Below, piece by piece: positions 46,600 to 58,299 of a stretch of 64,000 nt of DNA. Both the position numbers and the translations under genes were made by a program. Under the pieces are notes generated by a model, which made no database searches, was not told where the DNA came from, and worked only from the letters and a program-made list of their open reading frames with translations. Origin of the DNA: Massospora cicadina (lineage: Eukaryota > Entomophthoromycota > Entomophthoromycetes > Entomophthorales > Entomophthoraceae); contig JAKSZP010005268.1 in assembly GCA_022478985.1 (NCBI GenBank), positions 310,001 through 374,000 of the forward strand. Reading direction: 5' to 3'. Positions within the stretch are counted from its first letter, which is position 1, and every line of letters starts with the position of its first letter.

Positions 46600-46900
46600 A
46601 AAACTTCGCTTATTTCCTATTGCCTATGAAAATTAGTGTCAGCTCGCATCATGTCTCCTTCAAGGCCCTGGTGGATACCAGATCTGTGGGGAACTTCATG
46701 AGTGCCAAGTTGGCCCAACAATTAGAATTGGAAATGGATGCGGGCCCCTTGGTGATGGTGGCCTTGTCTTCCTCCCAGACCTCATATGTCATCCTTTGAC
46801 CAGTACCTTTTTCAATCCACCAGTTTAGCTTCTGTGATTGTTTTTCTGCTATTCTGAACTTGGTGTTTCTGGTGATTTTAGGTGTGGGATGGTGGCGCCG
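46600..46900 (+). pseudogene. Aspartic protease, family B
   Basis: FKALVDTRSVGNFMSAKLAQ (46650-46710) is the retropepsin core. The expected Asp-Thr-Gly reads Asp-Thr-Arg, a single G-to-A or G-to-C-type change that should inactivate it. ELEMDAGPLVMVAL follows. It begins just after the Gag stop. Further along, SFCDCFSAILNLVFLVILG (about 46828-46885) aligns with the 30.4 kb copy. Confidence 0.7.
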
Positions 46901-47089
46901 ACAACATGTCAAGATTCACTTAAGTCTAATATGTTGTTGTTTACCAATAACCAACTGGAGGGTGAATTCCCTCTGATTAAAACTCCTAAGAAAACACAAG
47001 GCCGCAGTTCCATTACTTCCCTCGTCACTTCTGCGGGCATACATGCCAATTTTCCTGAGAGCTTAATTCATTATCAGAGGATCTTTGAC

Positions 47090-47840
47090 TTGGAAAAGGC
47101 AGATCGCCTGCCTCCTCACACTAGGTTTGACTGTGGATTTTGAATGACCGTGGAGTTGATGAATATCAACTGTCTGTTGTATCCCCATATAGTGGAGGAA
47201 GAAATTGCACTCAACACCTGGTTGGACGATATGCTGAAAAAAGGGTGGATGTTCCAGGTGACCTCGCCCATCGCGTCCCCCATCATCTTCACCAAAAAAG
47301 TGGATATTTTCTCTATCCCTGTGTGGATTATGGCCACTTAAACAAAGTAACGGTTTCTGATCCCTACCCCTTGCCTCTGGAGCAGATGATCAGCCAAGCA
47401 ATCGCTAAATCCCATGTGTTCTCTAAGCTGGATCTGGTGAACGCTTTTAACCAAATTTGGATAATGAAAGGGCAAGAATGGTTAACATCAATCTAGATGG
47501 AGCGCGGGGTTTTCCAATTCCATGTAATGCCCTTTGGGCTGAAGAATGCTCCCGCTACATTCCAATTCATGATCAACAATGTACTGGGTGACCTCTGGTT
47601 TACCTGCGCAGTTGCATACATCAATGACATTCTGGTTCACTCCCTGACTCAAACAACATGCTACTGACTTGGAAGCAGTTGTGGCCGCCTTGCATAGGGC
47701 AGGCTTGTTTGTCAAGCCTTCCAAGTGCAAGTTTTATAAGGAGGAGGTTACCTTCCTCAGGAACCTCATCCTTAAAGATGGTTACGCAATCCCTCCCAAC
47801 AAGTTGTATGCAATATGAGAATGGCCAACCCTGACTAACC
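47090..47840 (+). pseudogene. Reverse transcriptase, family B chromovirus
   Basis: Blocks in order: LNTWLDDMLKKGWMFQ and SPIASPIIFTKK (47212-47301); after a frameshift, CVDYGHLNKVTVSDPYPLP (about 47318-47377, expected DYRxLN); VFSKLDLVNAFNQI; HVMPFGLKNAPATFQFMINN (47520-47580); and VAYINDILVHS (about 47610-47645), where the first Asp of YxDD is Asn. The RT is complete in extent but broken by a stop at 47495 and frameshifts. The 'FDLxxAYN..FGLxNAPATFQ' style is that of chromoviruses. Confidence 0.9.
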
Positions 47841-48430
47841 AGAAACAACTACAGAGTTTCTTAGTATCCATCATTTTCTTAAAAAAATTTCCTGGCACTT
47901 TCCCAGTTGGCTTCCCCGCTCCACCCCCTTACAGGAAAAAATGTACCATTTTGCTGGTCACCCGAATGCCAACAGTTGTTTGAATCAATTAAAGAGGTAT
48001 TTGTGTCCCCTCCCATTTTGAAACACGCCGATCCCTACAAGCCATATATTGTTGCATGTGACGCCTCATTGGTAGCAGTGGGGGCGGTGTTGCTTTAGGA
48101 GCATGATGGCTTGGAACACCCGGTCACCTATTTTCCCAGAAGTTCACCTCTACAGAACAGTCTTGGTCCATTTATGACAAAGAGTTGACAGCTGTTGATT
48201 AGGCATTAACTCATTGAAGGTACTTGTTACAGGGTGCTCAGCATGAGCTAATGGTCCTCACAGATCACCAGGCTCTTTTGTACTTTCTTGGACCCCAAAA
48301 ATTGGTGCATCTGTAAGCCTAAATCTATTGGGACCTGTGCAGTTTTAACTTCAGTTATAAAGTCATAAAAGGTGTGCTCAACGTACTTCCTGATTTTCTC
48401 AGCCGCAGTCCCGCCCACTGTTCCTCAGAC
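47841..48430 (+). pseudogene. RNase H, family B chromovirus
   Basis: LHPLTGKNVPFCWSPECQQL (from 47919) is the connection region. CDASLVAVGAVLL (48057-48095) carries the first catalytic Asp, DKELTAVD (about 48178-48201) the Glu region, and HELMVLTDHQALLYF (about 48243-48287) the next Asp. VLPDFLSR near 48385 closes the domain, as in the usual 'NVxADxLSR'. Confidence 0.8.
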
Positions 48431-48449
48431 CCAGAGGAAGTGGATCTCG

Positions 48450-49560
48450 TTACCATAATTCCTACCAATTAAATCCTGCCAATTGACCCCCCTGTTGTTT
48501 CATCTGTTGATTTAGCTCCTTATGCCCTGCTAGTTGCTCAGGTCTTAGCCAGTCAAATGGCCTGCCCTGAGGGTGTGGAGTTGATTGAGCAGTTGTCTCA
48601 CCCGAGTCATAAACACTCCCTATACTCCTTGGAGGAGGGACTAATTTATTTTTGGTCTCGCATCTGGGTTCTTCCCTCCTTCCAAACTGAGGTATTCTGT
48701 GCACATCACGATCCTCCCATGGTTGGTCATCTTGGCAACAAGAAATTCATTAACTTGATCAAGAAGACCTACAATTGGGCAGGTTTGATAAAAGAAGTTC
48801 CAGCCTAGATTGTGGATTGCGTTACTTGTGCCAGGGCTAAGTCATACCACTCTGGTAAAAATGGTCTTTTACACCCTTACAGCAGGCGGAGGGTCCATGG
48901 ACATCAGGGTCTATGGACTTTATCGTCATACTCCCCAGCTCTAACAGGTTTACAGCGGTGATATTGGTGGTGGATTGCTTCACAAAATTTTCCCTCTTTA
49001 TACTTTGTACAATCGCAATTATGTTGGAGGAAACTTCCCATCTTTTGTATGCCATGTGTTTTCAATGTTTGGTCTCCCCCAGGAGATCATTAGTGACCAT
49101 AGTTCGCAATTCACTGCACAGTTTTGGAATGAACTCCTATCTATCCTTAAAATATCCCCCTGTCATTCCACTGCATATCATCCTCAGTCTGATGGATAGA
49201 CCAAGAGAGTTAATCAAGTCCTCAAATTTTACCTGTGTTGCTATGCTGCAGCTGTGCAGGACACATGGGCTGATGATCTTCCCCTCACTCAATTCGCATA
49301 TAATAATGGGACTCATGAGTCCACGGGGTTTTCTTCCTACAAAGCAACATTGGGTTATAATCCTTCATTCTTGGTCAGACCTTTCTTGTGACCCAAGGTT
49401 CAAGCTGCCGCGGATCATGCTGAATTTATCAGGTCAACCTAATCCTTAGTGCAGGAACACCTCACCAAAGCCATCAACAACTACTTGCAGTTCGCGGATT
49501 GCAAGTAGCTCCCAAGTCACAATTTAATGGTGGGCTTCTATGTTATGCTCAATACCCATC
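48450..49560 (+). pseudogene. Integrase, family B chromovirus
   Basis: The zinc-binding region includes HHDPPMVGHLGNKKF (about 48706-48750) and a C-x2-C pair, CVTCARAK (about 48820-48843). The core includes SMDFIVILPSSNRF (about 48910-48950, first Asp), IISDHSSQF (about 49087-49113, second Asp) and TAYHPQSDG (49173-49199). In the last block the catalytic Glu of 'TERVN' reads Lys. FAYNNGTHESTGFSSYKA and HVSQLSPFKG (49697-49726) are the usual later blocks. Several stops and frameshifts. Confidence 0.85.
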
Positions 49561-49759
49561 ATTTAAGAATTTGAGCCCCTTCCCATAAGTTTGCTAGTAA
49601 ATGTTCAGGCCCCTATTTATTGGAGGAGGTCTTGGGCAATTATGCATTCCAGTTGAAGCCCCCTGTTCATTGGAAACAGCACCCCGTCTTCCATGTTTCC
49701 CAGCTGTCACCCTTCAAGGGTACAGTTCCCATGGAACCTGAACCAATCATTGTCGAGAA

Positions 49760-49935
49760 TGGGGAAGAGGCCAAGGTAAAGAATATCCTGGCATCCTAAA
49801 AAGCCCGACAGTCCATACAATACCTTGTGGCTTGGAAGGGGTATCCAGCATATAAAAACAGTTGATACAAGTCGCGCAATTGTGCAAACTGTATGGAACT
49901 GGTTAAAGCATTCCATGTATCCCACCCTGAAGCTC
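49760..49935 (+). pseudogene. C-terminal chromodomain of Pol
   Basis: Directly after the HVSQLxPF block, VKNILAS..KARQSIQYLVAWKGYPAYKNS reads as a chromodomain: the signature YLVxWKGY is intact and the Ser before the expected Trp is followed by a TGA. A chromodomain at this place defines chromoviruses and targets integration to modified chromatin. One stop precedes and one follows the core. Confidence 0.75.
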
Positions 49936-50039
49936 CCTGCCCCCCCCAAAAAAAGTTGCAACGGTTATGCAATCAAGTTACCAAAGGTGCGCAAGAATGT
50001 GGCTCTCATACAGTTTTCTGGTGGTGAGGCCCTTCCCTT

Positions 50040-50054
50040 GGAAAAAGGAAAGGG
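50040..50054 (+). other. Polypurine tract
   Basis: GGAAAAAGGAAAGGG, three bases before the 3' LTR start TGTAAG at 50058. It overlaps the end of the pol frame. Confidence 0.85.
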
Positions 50055-50057
50055 TAA

Positions 50058-51488
50058 TGTAAGTCCCGGGGAACATCCCCTGGGCGTTGATCAGGCCATT
50101 TTTCCATTCCTGAGCAAGAAAGTAATGAAGAGGATGGCTATACCCCTCGTTACTCAGGGCGATCTTGCCCACATGGTAGACGAGCACTGGTTAACAGCTC
50201 TTCCACTTTGAATCCCTCCCCCAGTACCCACACTTACCTCAGCAGAACTGTTACAGGGAATTAGTGAAATCTGCACTGAGATTGCTGAAATGAAATTGAT
50301 CAGAACAAATTCAAGTGGCAGTCAGTCTGATGTTTGAGTTTCTTTGGTTGAAAAGGGATGAAGACTAATCTATCAGCTGGAATGGCTGACAGCTTCAATT
50401 CAGCCAACACTATGATCAAAAAAGCTACCCCTCTTTTAAAATTGTTAGGAGTCATCCCCAATGGGTAGGTAACAGCATTAGGCACCATTGATGAGGGTTC
50501 AAAGTTCCCTGTTGGCAAATTGGGCATTGCACCTGAAGCAATGATTCTTTTTGAACGAATGGCCCAGAAATTGTGCATGGGTGGGTTGGGCATCCCGAAC
50601 TTGTTCCCAACCAGATGGGCCCGCCCCTACATGGGGTGGCCTTAGGGGAATCCCGCTGCTTGTCAGGCTAAATGCTGTCATGCCAACTGTCAGAAACGTA
50701 GCTGAGCCTCAGTTCAGACGTTTGAGGTTGACAGACAGTGACTTGGCCTACCACCAAATTCTTAGATGTTGGTTCCCAGTGAACTTATCTGCCACATTCC
50801 CAAATAATCGCCAATTAGGTCAAAATGTGAGGGTCCCAATCCTGGCTTATCCCAGCATCAATCGACCACTATTTAATCTGTTGCATTGCACTGAGAAAAT
50901 TGTTGGCTGATTTTCTTCCTTTTCCTTTTCAATAAAATTTTGCCACTCAAAAACCAATCAATTTTTATACAGTTGATTTTCTTCTGGCCACATCCCCAAT
51001 GGCTTTTAACAAGTGGCCCATCGGTTCATACACTGGATGGGCTCTACCAGTACTCATGGTCACTATGGCCCCCACCATTGTAGATTGGATTCAGCGAGTC
51101 AGATACTTCTGGCAATTTAAACCTGCTTTCATGAACTTTTGACAACAGTATATTGGGATCTTGTGGCCTTTCATCCACCATCTTCAAGCAAGGATCCGCC
51201 TCCTTGTCTCCCCAGTCAAATCAACCCCATACACTGGTGAACTTATTGAAACTATTTCCGTGACTCCACCCTCTGCAGTAAGACCTCCAGGGTCTGAGGC
51301 AGGCTCATTTTGGTTTGTTCTCAAGATCATACTCACTGTTGTTCTACACCAACGATTTGTCATTTCCCAGTGCCCAGCTCCATACAATGTTGTTTGGTTA
51401 ATGCCTCTGGCAATATGGCTTGCTTTTTGGGTGCTTATGTATCCTGACTGGTAGGCCAGTCTAAACTTCTTCTGCCATTTCCCTGACA
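50058..51488 (+). repeat. 3' LTR (1431 bp)
   Basis: Starts TGTAAGTCCCGGGG and ends TTTCCCTGACA; followed by CATAC. Preserves the Gag ATG at 50999 and the U3 frame. Differences from the 5' LTR are mostly transitions plus a few single-base indels. Confidence 0.92.
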
Positions 51489-51493
51489 CATAC
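51489..51493. other. Target-site duplication CATAC (right)
   Basis: Exact copy of 44150-44154. Confidence 0.9.
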
Positions 51494-52590
51494 TAGTAAA
51501 TTGGGACTTACCAAAAGACCGTATAAGCTGAATAAGATATTATTTTACCTTATTTTTAAATATAAAACTTTTTAATTTATACACATTTCTAGGTCTTTAT
51601 ACTTTTTTATATAATTTCTGATATAAACGGTCTCTAAGGTACTCCAAGTTATTCTATTTTTTTATTTGTCAGACAATTGGTTGACAAAATTTTATCCCAA
51701 CCAACATCTTTATTTCTAAAATGTTTATCTGTTTTGATGTGGGCAGATATTAGCATTTTTATTAAATAAAAATACAACAACTTCCCAGCTTGCAAAGTAG
51801 CAATTAATTTGGCTCAAAATATAAACTGACAATTTTTTGGAGTGCCCACTCTGACTTCAAATTTATAATTTATGATGCAAACATCTGTCCCTGTTGAAAA
51901 AAATAGCAATTATTTATGTCAAATACAGATTTTTATTTATGACTAGAGCTGACATAAAAATTGACACGTAGGCTAAGGCCAACTCAAAGGTAATGCTGCG
52001 TCAGCTTAATGGGATTTCAACGTAATTGTATAGGCAGCCTGTGGAAGATAAGGTAAAAGTGTTAGTGACATTTGCAACAATATTAATAGAAGGTGTAGTG
52101 CACGGAAAATGTACAATACCAAATGGTAACAGTTCCTCATTTAAAAACTCCTCTAATATTCCTTTATCTTGTGACTTTTGTCCCCTAACAAGGTCTAATA
52201 TGCTGAATATCATACATTGGACTACACAATAATTAATTCCCACAATTCCAGCATATACACCTCTACTCCAGGATTGAATTTAAAGATAAAGATAAATTTA
52301 GGCAACAAGTAAGCTTTACTGAAATACTTAAATAAATATTATTTAAATCCTAGCCACAAAACAGCAATGTTCTGATTTTAGGAACGCAATCAACATAAAG
52401 TACAATGGGTACAATGAGTACAATAGTCATAATGGTACCCAATTACAGGAAAAGGCACTGAAGAATAGGAAATTCCGCGTTCCAATTTTGGAATGGCAGG
52501 GGGTTCAAAAAGATGTACATATATAGCCTGAGTTGATGAAATGAATGTTTACGTTGTACTAATCACGTCTAAAATAGTGAAAGAAGAAAA
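51494..52590 (-). pseudogene. Unidentified minus-strand remnant
   Basis: An 80-codon minus-strand frame is open at 52243-52001 (includes SQDKGILEEFLNEELLPFGI). At about 51750-51550 a short minus-strand segment, VGWDKILSTNCLTNKK, weakly resembles the segment near 14.2 kb. Nothing certain; part of this may be the 3' tail or LTR of the minus-strand element that begins to its right. Confidence 0.3.
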
Positions 52591-52599
52591 ACGCTAGTC

Positions 52600-53895
52600 A
52601 TCCTTAAATGTATCAGTATTTTTAACACATCTTCTCCTTGACTTGACTCGTTTTTTAGTGACCTAACTGAGGATAATGACTGCCAAATAGGGTCTTAAGA
52701 ACTCTTATGAACTATCTTGATAATTTTCCCATTAGTTAAGTGTTATATGTCATATTCGTTAAAGGACAGATGCTCTAAATTTTATAGGTCATTTCCAAAA
52801 CGTTGACATTTAATTTGGTCTCCTGAATCAATAAATATCACAGTACGATACCTGGCCACCTTCTTTGATTTTGTGTAAATTCCTTGGTTTATATCTTCAT
52901 GGGGTTTCTAATAGTTTTTGAGTCATGGCAGCCCATAAGCTTCAGTTTAGCTCTTATGTACTACCTTAACTAACGTGTAAAATTTCTTTAGGTCAAATAC
53001 CATCCTCATCTTCTAAAATTGAGTGCAGCAAAGGAGGAAAGTCAGTATGCCGGCCATATTGCTATGGAAGAGTGACAATATTGTGACAATATGATAGTTG
53101 AAGTTTAGGCGAAGATTGTTGGCCTGACATAAAGGGTCTACTAGGATGAGAAAGTGGAAGCATATATACTAAGAAACTGCTCTAAGATTCTGTTGACTCT
53201 ATTACAGTCCTATAAATCTTGGGATGATAAGGGGCAGCTAGGACCCTCTAATTTACATGAATTCATTTAGCTAAGAAATTAATTAAGAAGTAAAATTGGT
53301 AGCATAGTCTGTTAAAATATCCTTTGGACACCTATGCCTATGTATAATGTGTTCCATGATAGCTATTGCAGTTATAACTAAAGCCAACATTGATAAGTGG
53401 TTTACATTGATCAACTTAGTCTAAATTGTCAACGGCCACAATAATGTATTGGTGATTGAATTTGCCTTAAAGTTAAAGGTCCAATAACATCAATTGAGAT
53501 AGTATTCCGACCCAGATGGTCTTAGTTGATTGTTGGGTTGTAAAAACTCAAAGAGCTATTTGTAATTGACATTCTTGACACTTTACTAAACTGTCCTTAT
53601 TATAGTTTTCAGGTAATCACAGTGGTAGCTCTGTTGGACTTCCTTCAGATTTTTGTTCAGTCCGCCATGTCTAACAACTCAATGAGCTCGCATAACGAAT
53701 AACATCTGTTCCAAATGATCTGGGTACAGGCATTTTCAAGCAATACTTCAGATTTTGTGGAGTTACAATTCTGAGTTAATGTGTTCTTTATAATCAGTTT
53801 AAGTGCGCTTGATAGTAGGCTGATCAGCATTGTACTTGTAGCCTTCATCTTCTCAAGAAGTTGTTCTGCATAAGGAGAAAATGCTGAAATAATAG
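52600..53895 (-). pseudogene. Integrase part of older minus-strand family-A element
   Basis: The minus strand from 53895 reads LLEKMKATSTMLISLLSSAL (about 53855-53795), which matches the RNase H-integrase linker LFERMMKGEMEYEPPEVQTAL of the 58.8 kb copy. Then comes TISIDVIGPLTL (about 53505-53470; first catalytic Asp) and VLAAPYHPKI (about 53245-53215), the block before the catalytic Glu. Its RNase H and RT lie on the other side of the 53896-61454 insertion. An open 93-codon frame covers 53938-53657. Confidence 0.65.
53891..53895. other. Target-site duplication AATAG (left)
   Basis: Exact match to 61455-61459, immediately outside the LTRs. Confidence 0.9.
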
Positions 53896-54829
53896 TGTTG
53901 GAAATTTGGTTGACCACATTATTCATCTCACTTGTCAATTATAAAATTGACAGTCGTTAAAGCAACCAATTGTTTGAAAATGATCGCTGACTAAATTATT
54001 AATCATAAATATCAAAGGATATGATCTGATGGTTAAAATTTGATGAAAATTTCATCAGGGATCATCCATGACTAAATTATTAGTCATAATTGATCAAAGG
54101 AACTAATCCAATGATGGGATCTTTTTACTATTTTGTTGGGGATCATTCCTGACTAAATTAGCAGTTGAAATTCATTAAAGGAAATATTCTAACAATTGTT
54201 TTGATTAATATTTCATTTGATATCATGTCCAACAATTTTAATTAGCCAATTTGATGAGGGCATGAATGCTGATAATCAGATTGCTATAATGAATCATTAC
54301 AGCAGAAGCGCTGAATGATTAGGGTCATTTTAACGAAACTACTGAAACATCTTAATGCTTGTTTTTGCAGTAGCTAGTAGTAGTAATCAGGTAAAATGGC
54401 CCCCAGACCATATGTGTACGATTCCTAACACATGGAGATAGTTGCTGATCCATAAAAGGTTACACTACTGGGGTTTAATTAAGATGAAGACATTTGCTAC
54501 CATCAGAAGTTAATCCCAAGGGTTAGAAGTTTTTGGGACTAATCAGTTAATTTCAGAGAATTATCTAATAAGTTGTCCACCTTCTACCTATAAAAACCCC
54601 TAACATTTTCTAATCAAAAAAAAATCAACTAAAATATATTTATATTTACTTCTAAATTGAAGACTGAAGGGAACAAAGGTCCCTAGTTGTTTTTCTCAAT
54701 TACAATCACCAGAGTGGATTTGTTGCCACTTATTTTGAAGACTCAACCTACTAGTTGTCACTATACAACTAGTGTTTGTAGTTTTAATCAACAACCAACC
54801 TGTGCAGTAAACTTACCCAAAAGTTTACA
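53896..54829 (+). repeat. 5' LTR (934 bp)
   Basis: Starts TGTTGGAAATTTGG and ends TTTACA. Contains internally repeated phrases of the type GGGATCATCC..GACTAAATTAT (about 54058, 54138), and CTATAAAA at 54588-54595 as TATA box. Confidence 0.92.
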
Positions 54830-54830
54830 C

Positions 54831-54850
54831 TTGGTGCTCACTACAGGGGG
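54831..54850 (+). other. Primer-binding site
   Basis: TTGGTGCTCACTACAGGGGG begins one base after the LTR. The same sequence, with small changes, follows the LTRs at 16316 and (minus strand) near 3500/3980, so it is diagnostic for the family. Priming tRNA not identified. Confidence 0.75.
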
Positions 54851-54890
54851 TTTAGTTGAGGCTTGTCAAGAAGTACCACCATGTCATCAG

Positions 54891-56161
54891 TGCAGGGAGA
54901 AATTAGAGGTTATGGACTGAGCTGGAGAGTGTGAATCAGAACACTCTAATGTTGGAAGCTCAGGCCATTTTACCCTGAATGGAGAATCACGTTTTAAGGT
55001 GGAAGAAGATGTCAACCTTGTCACAGAAGTTAATAATGAATTATTTGGAAAAACATAAAGTTAGAGCAACAATATTCCAAAGTGGAGAAGGAGCTACTCC
55101 TGCTCAAAGTAGCACTTCAAGCCGAGGCTGGAAAAAATTGGGATATTATGGGAAAAACATATTCAGCTCCAGAAACTAATGCAAGAATGGGAAAAACATA
55201 AGTGTACTTGTATTCATGTGGAAACGGAGATTGGGGATCAGGACCTATATGAAGATGAAAGTAATATAGGGAGCACTCAGCCTACTCAAAATATGCCAAG
55301 TGCCTATGCCGCCATATCGTCAATGACCCCCAACAACACACCAACTGACGCTAGAATGGCTAGCCACACTACTTTTCCTACAACTGAACATGTGGAAACT
55401 GAGGAATTTTGGCTTACCCCAAAATTGCCACCCTTTCATCAGGATAATGCCCCAGCTTTCTTCAGATTGTTCGAAATGACCATGTTTGGTTGCAGTGATT
55501 GCCAAAAAGATGTCACTGTTATAAATTGTTTAGACACCACTTGTATAAACTTGTTATTAACCCATTTGCAAGGGGAAATTGGTCCTATAATGTGGCAAAA
55601 AATGCAATAATGAAGGAATTTGGAAGCCCTGAACGAATGGCTAAATGAAATTAGGAGTTCATGGGAATACAATTATGAAAAGATAAAACCTTAGGATAAT
55701 TTACTGACTGCTTTTACAAAGAAGCACAAATCCTGATGGGAGCTGATAACCTGAGCAATTTTGATGCTCGCATTGTTATGAAGGCAGCATTCTGACCCTA
55801 TCAGGATTTACACCAAATCATGTCAGCAACCTTCAACAGTAGCGCTAAATCTCAAATGGTGGAGCACCTAAAAGAATTGGCTTTCACTTTTGATACACCA
55901 AATCTAAGTGTAAAACAACAACAGCCTCTTAATTCTAATTTAGCAAAAAATCCTGAGCTCAAAAAGGATTTCCTTAATCAAACGGGGAAAAATCCTGATG
56001 GTCCAAAATGGTCTAGTAATTCCCCACGCGTTACTTGTAACAGATGTGGAAATACTGGACACTATGCTGCCCAGTGCTGGACTAAGAAACCAAAAAATCA
56101 GGTGAAATTTGTTCAGGAAGATAATACCCATGAGGAGCCAGGAAAAGACCCTGCGGTCTAG
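54891..56161 (+). pseudogene. Gag with CCHC zinc knuckle, family A
   Basis: The N-terminal part (54891-55180) is frameshifted. The segment 55179-55610 is open for 143 codons and contains PKLPPFHQDNAPAFFRLFEM, the start of the capsid-like part. NAIMKEFGSP then EFMGIQ (about 55605-55670) and a second open frame, 55820-56161 (113 codons), follow. The latter has a zinc knuckle CNRCGNTGHYAAQC at 56036-56077. It is collinear with the 16.9-17.5 kb Gag. Confidence 0.8.
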
Positions 56162-56219
56162 ATGAGGAATTATCTAGATCTGCAAATTGCCCAGTTCCCC
56201 CAGACAAGTTTGACGAAAT

Positions 56220-57320
56220 TGATACCTCTGACCTGTTTGTAGATGAACCTGTTCATGATTTTCCTGAGTGGAGCACAGGTCCAATTATCCATGCTATAAC
56301 TTGATCAAAAGCAAATGCAATTAATCCTGAAATTATATCAGAAGTTGCCTGACCTTACGCTCGTCAACTGTTGGAAAAGGCCCAAAATTCTGATGACCAA
56401 GATGAATTGCTAAAGACAAAGTTGTAAGACATTAACGTTTCAATTCCTATCGCTACCATCAATGATTCATTTCCTGTTATATCAGCCAAGTTATTCACAC
56501 TCTGGATTTAACAACTGATGCCGCTACACATTCTTTAAACAACATTTACCACTATTCTGAGTGTACTTATGCTGACATTTTGGTTAACTGAGTAAAAGTA
56601 AGGGCTATTATCAATAGTGGTGCACCAATCAATATTGTGTCTACCAAATTGTTAAAACGTCTAAAGATTTCACTGTATATAGCACATCAAAAAGAAGTAT
56701 GGTACTATTGGGCCCAACACTACTACCTCCTGTGGGGCTTATAGTGCCTTACCTCTTCATTTTGAATCTCTAGTTGTGTCTTAGCCATCAATCGTTCTAC
56801 CTAATCAAAATTTAAAATATTCTCATTGGTTTGACTTCATGCGGAACTATGGAGTAAAGTGTGACATTGAGGCGAATACTATGACAAATTGGGCCAGACA
56901 CTACCATTGATCTATCATTGGAAGAGGGATGCCCCCCTCACTTTAATGTAACTAAATAAACATGATATATAAGGATGACATCCTTCCAGTTGGTTATAAA
57001 CTAGTTGGGAAGAAGATTTACCCTTTACCAAAATATGTGAATGAAAACTGAGGAATACCAATATGAGTAAAAAAAGGATTAATCCTACCACCTGGGATGC
57101 AGACAGTGGTCAATACTGGACTGACTCTGAAAATTCCTGAGCAATTATATATAGAAATTGAGGCTCCCCGGCAAAGATCAAGAATTGAACCTTGGGTAGC
57201 TCCAGGGATCATAACTCTTGGTCATGATGAAATTCGTATTCTATTAGCCAATCTGAGAAAAACGCCAATAATAATCAAGTGAAATCAAGTAGTTGCATTT
57301 GCTTAATTAATCCCTATAAC
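56220..57320 (+). pseudogene. Protease and protease-RT linker, family A
   Basis: NPEIISEVA then YARQL (about 56325-56370) precede the protease, RAIINSGAPINIVSTK (about 56600-56650), where the catalytic Asp of DSG is Asn. A further open segment, 57097-57282, reads LKIPEQLYIEIEAP and WVAPGIITLGHDEIRILLAN. That linker is also found at 18.5, 25.4 and (minus) 63.0 kb, so it is a conserved part of this family. Confidence 0.7.
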
Positions 57321-57559
57321 TGAGCTCTATTCCTTCCACAAATTTAGGGACTTTAAAAGAAATGGGATTACCTGATTCAGCTGGATGCATTCATAAATTA
57401 ATCTCTTGGGAACAATTATCAGGATTAACTAAATATCAGCAAAAGGAAGTGCTGGCTTTATTCAAATGATATCAAACTATTTTCGCCTAAAATGACCACC
57501 ATCTTGGGTGTGCAGAAAACGTAATCCATCAAATTGACACTGGGGAAGCTGCTCTTATT

Positions 57560-58290
57560 AGAATGAGACCTATTCAAAGGTCCTGAGCAGCTGAGGCAGT
57601 AGTTGCCTAAGAAATAGAAAATTTGTTGGAGCATGGATTGCTTGTGCCTTCATCCAGCCCATGGGCTAGTCCAATATTAATCGTCAAAAAAAGGATGGGT
57701 CAAATTGAGTTGTAATTGACTATTGCCATCTTAATAAAATCACAAAAAAGACTCTTACCCCTTGCCACAAATTGATGAAGCATTGGATCAGTTAGGTGGG
57801 GCTAAATTCTTTTCAGCGATGGACCTCATCTCAGGGTATTGGCAGATTGATATGTCATCAGAGGACCAGGAGAAGTGTGCCATAATAACGGCACAAGGGC
57901 TTTACCAAACTATGCAGATGCCCAAGGCTTATGTAATGCCCCTGCAACTTTTCAACGGGCTACGTATACTATCTTATGTTCCCTCAAATTGTCCTGTGTT
58001 CTAGTCTATCTAGATGACATCAATGTATTTAGTCAAACATTCACCGAGCACTTACAACACTTAGAGGAAGCATTCAAGAAATTAGCTGTCGCCAATCTTA
58101 AGATCAAGCCCCAAAAGTGTCACTTCTTTAAGGAGCAGCTAGAATATTTGGGCTTCATTATAAATGTGGATGGATTGCAACCTCAAAAACAAAGAATTGA
58201 TGCTATCTAGCGGATGTCATTGACAAAAAGTGTTCATGATATACAAGTCTTTTTAAGAATGGTCAGTTATTATCGCCATTTTTAAGGACT
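57560..58290 (+). pseudogene. Ty3/Gypsy reverse transcriptase, family A
   Basis: LLVPSSSPWASPILIVKK (about 57641-57690) starts the domain. After a frameshift, PQIDEALDQLGGAKFFSAMD and LISGYWQIDM (57765-57855) follow, then GLCNAPATFQRA (about 57931-57964) in another frame, and VYLDDINVFSQTF (58006-58044) with the YLDD active site intact. KCHFFKEQLEYLGFIINVDG closes it. Two overlapping open frames (57762-58004 and 57875-58210) show that single-base indels, not absence, broke it. Confidence 0.9.
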
Positions 58291-58299
58291 TTGAAAAAA

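Larger units (their letters stand above)
44155..51488 (+). mobile_element. Complete chromovirus-type Ty3/Gypsy element, family B
   Basis: The 7334-bp element has LTRs 44155-45588 and 50058-51488, both TGTAAGT at the start and ending TAACA/TGACA, and is flanked by CATAC on both sides. The interior runs Gag, protease, reverse transcriptase, RNase H, integrase, chromodomain, polypurine tract. It is the best preserved and probably youngest element here: the LTRs are easily aligned, and Gag keeps 290 codons without a stop. Pol is nonetheless broken by frameshifts and stops, so the copy is not autonomous. Confidence 0.93.
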
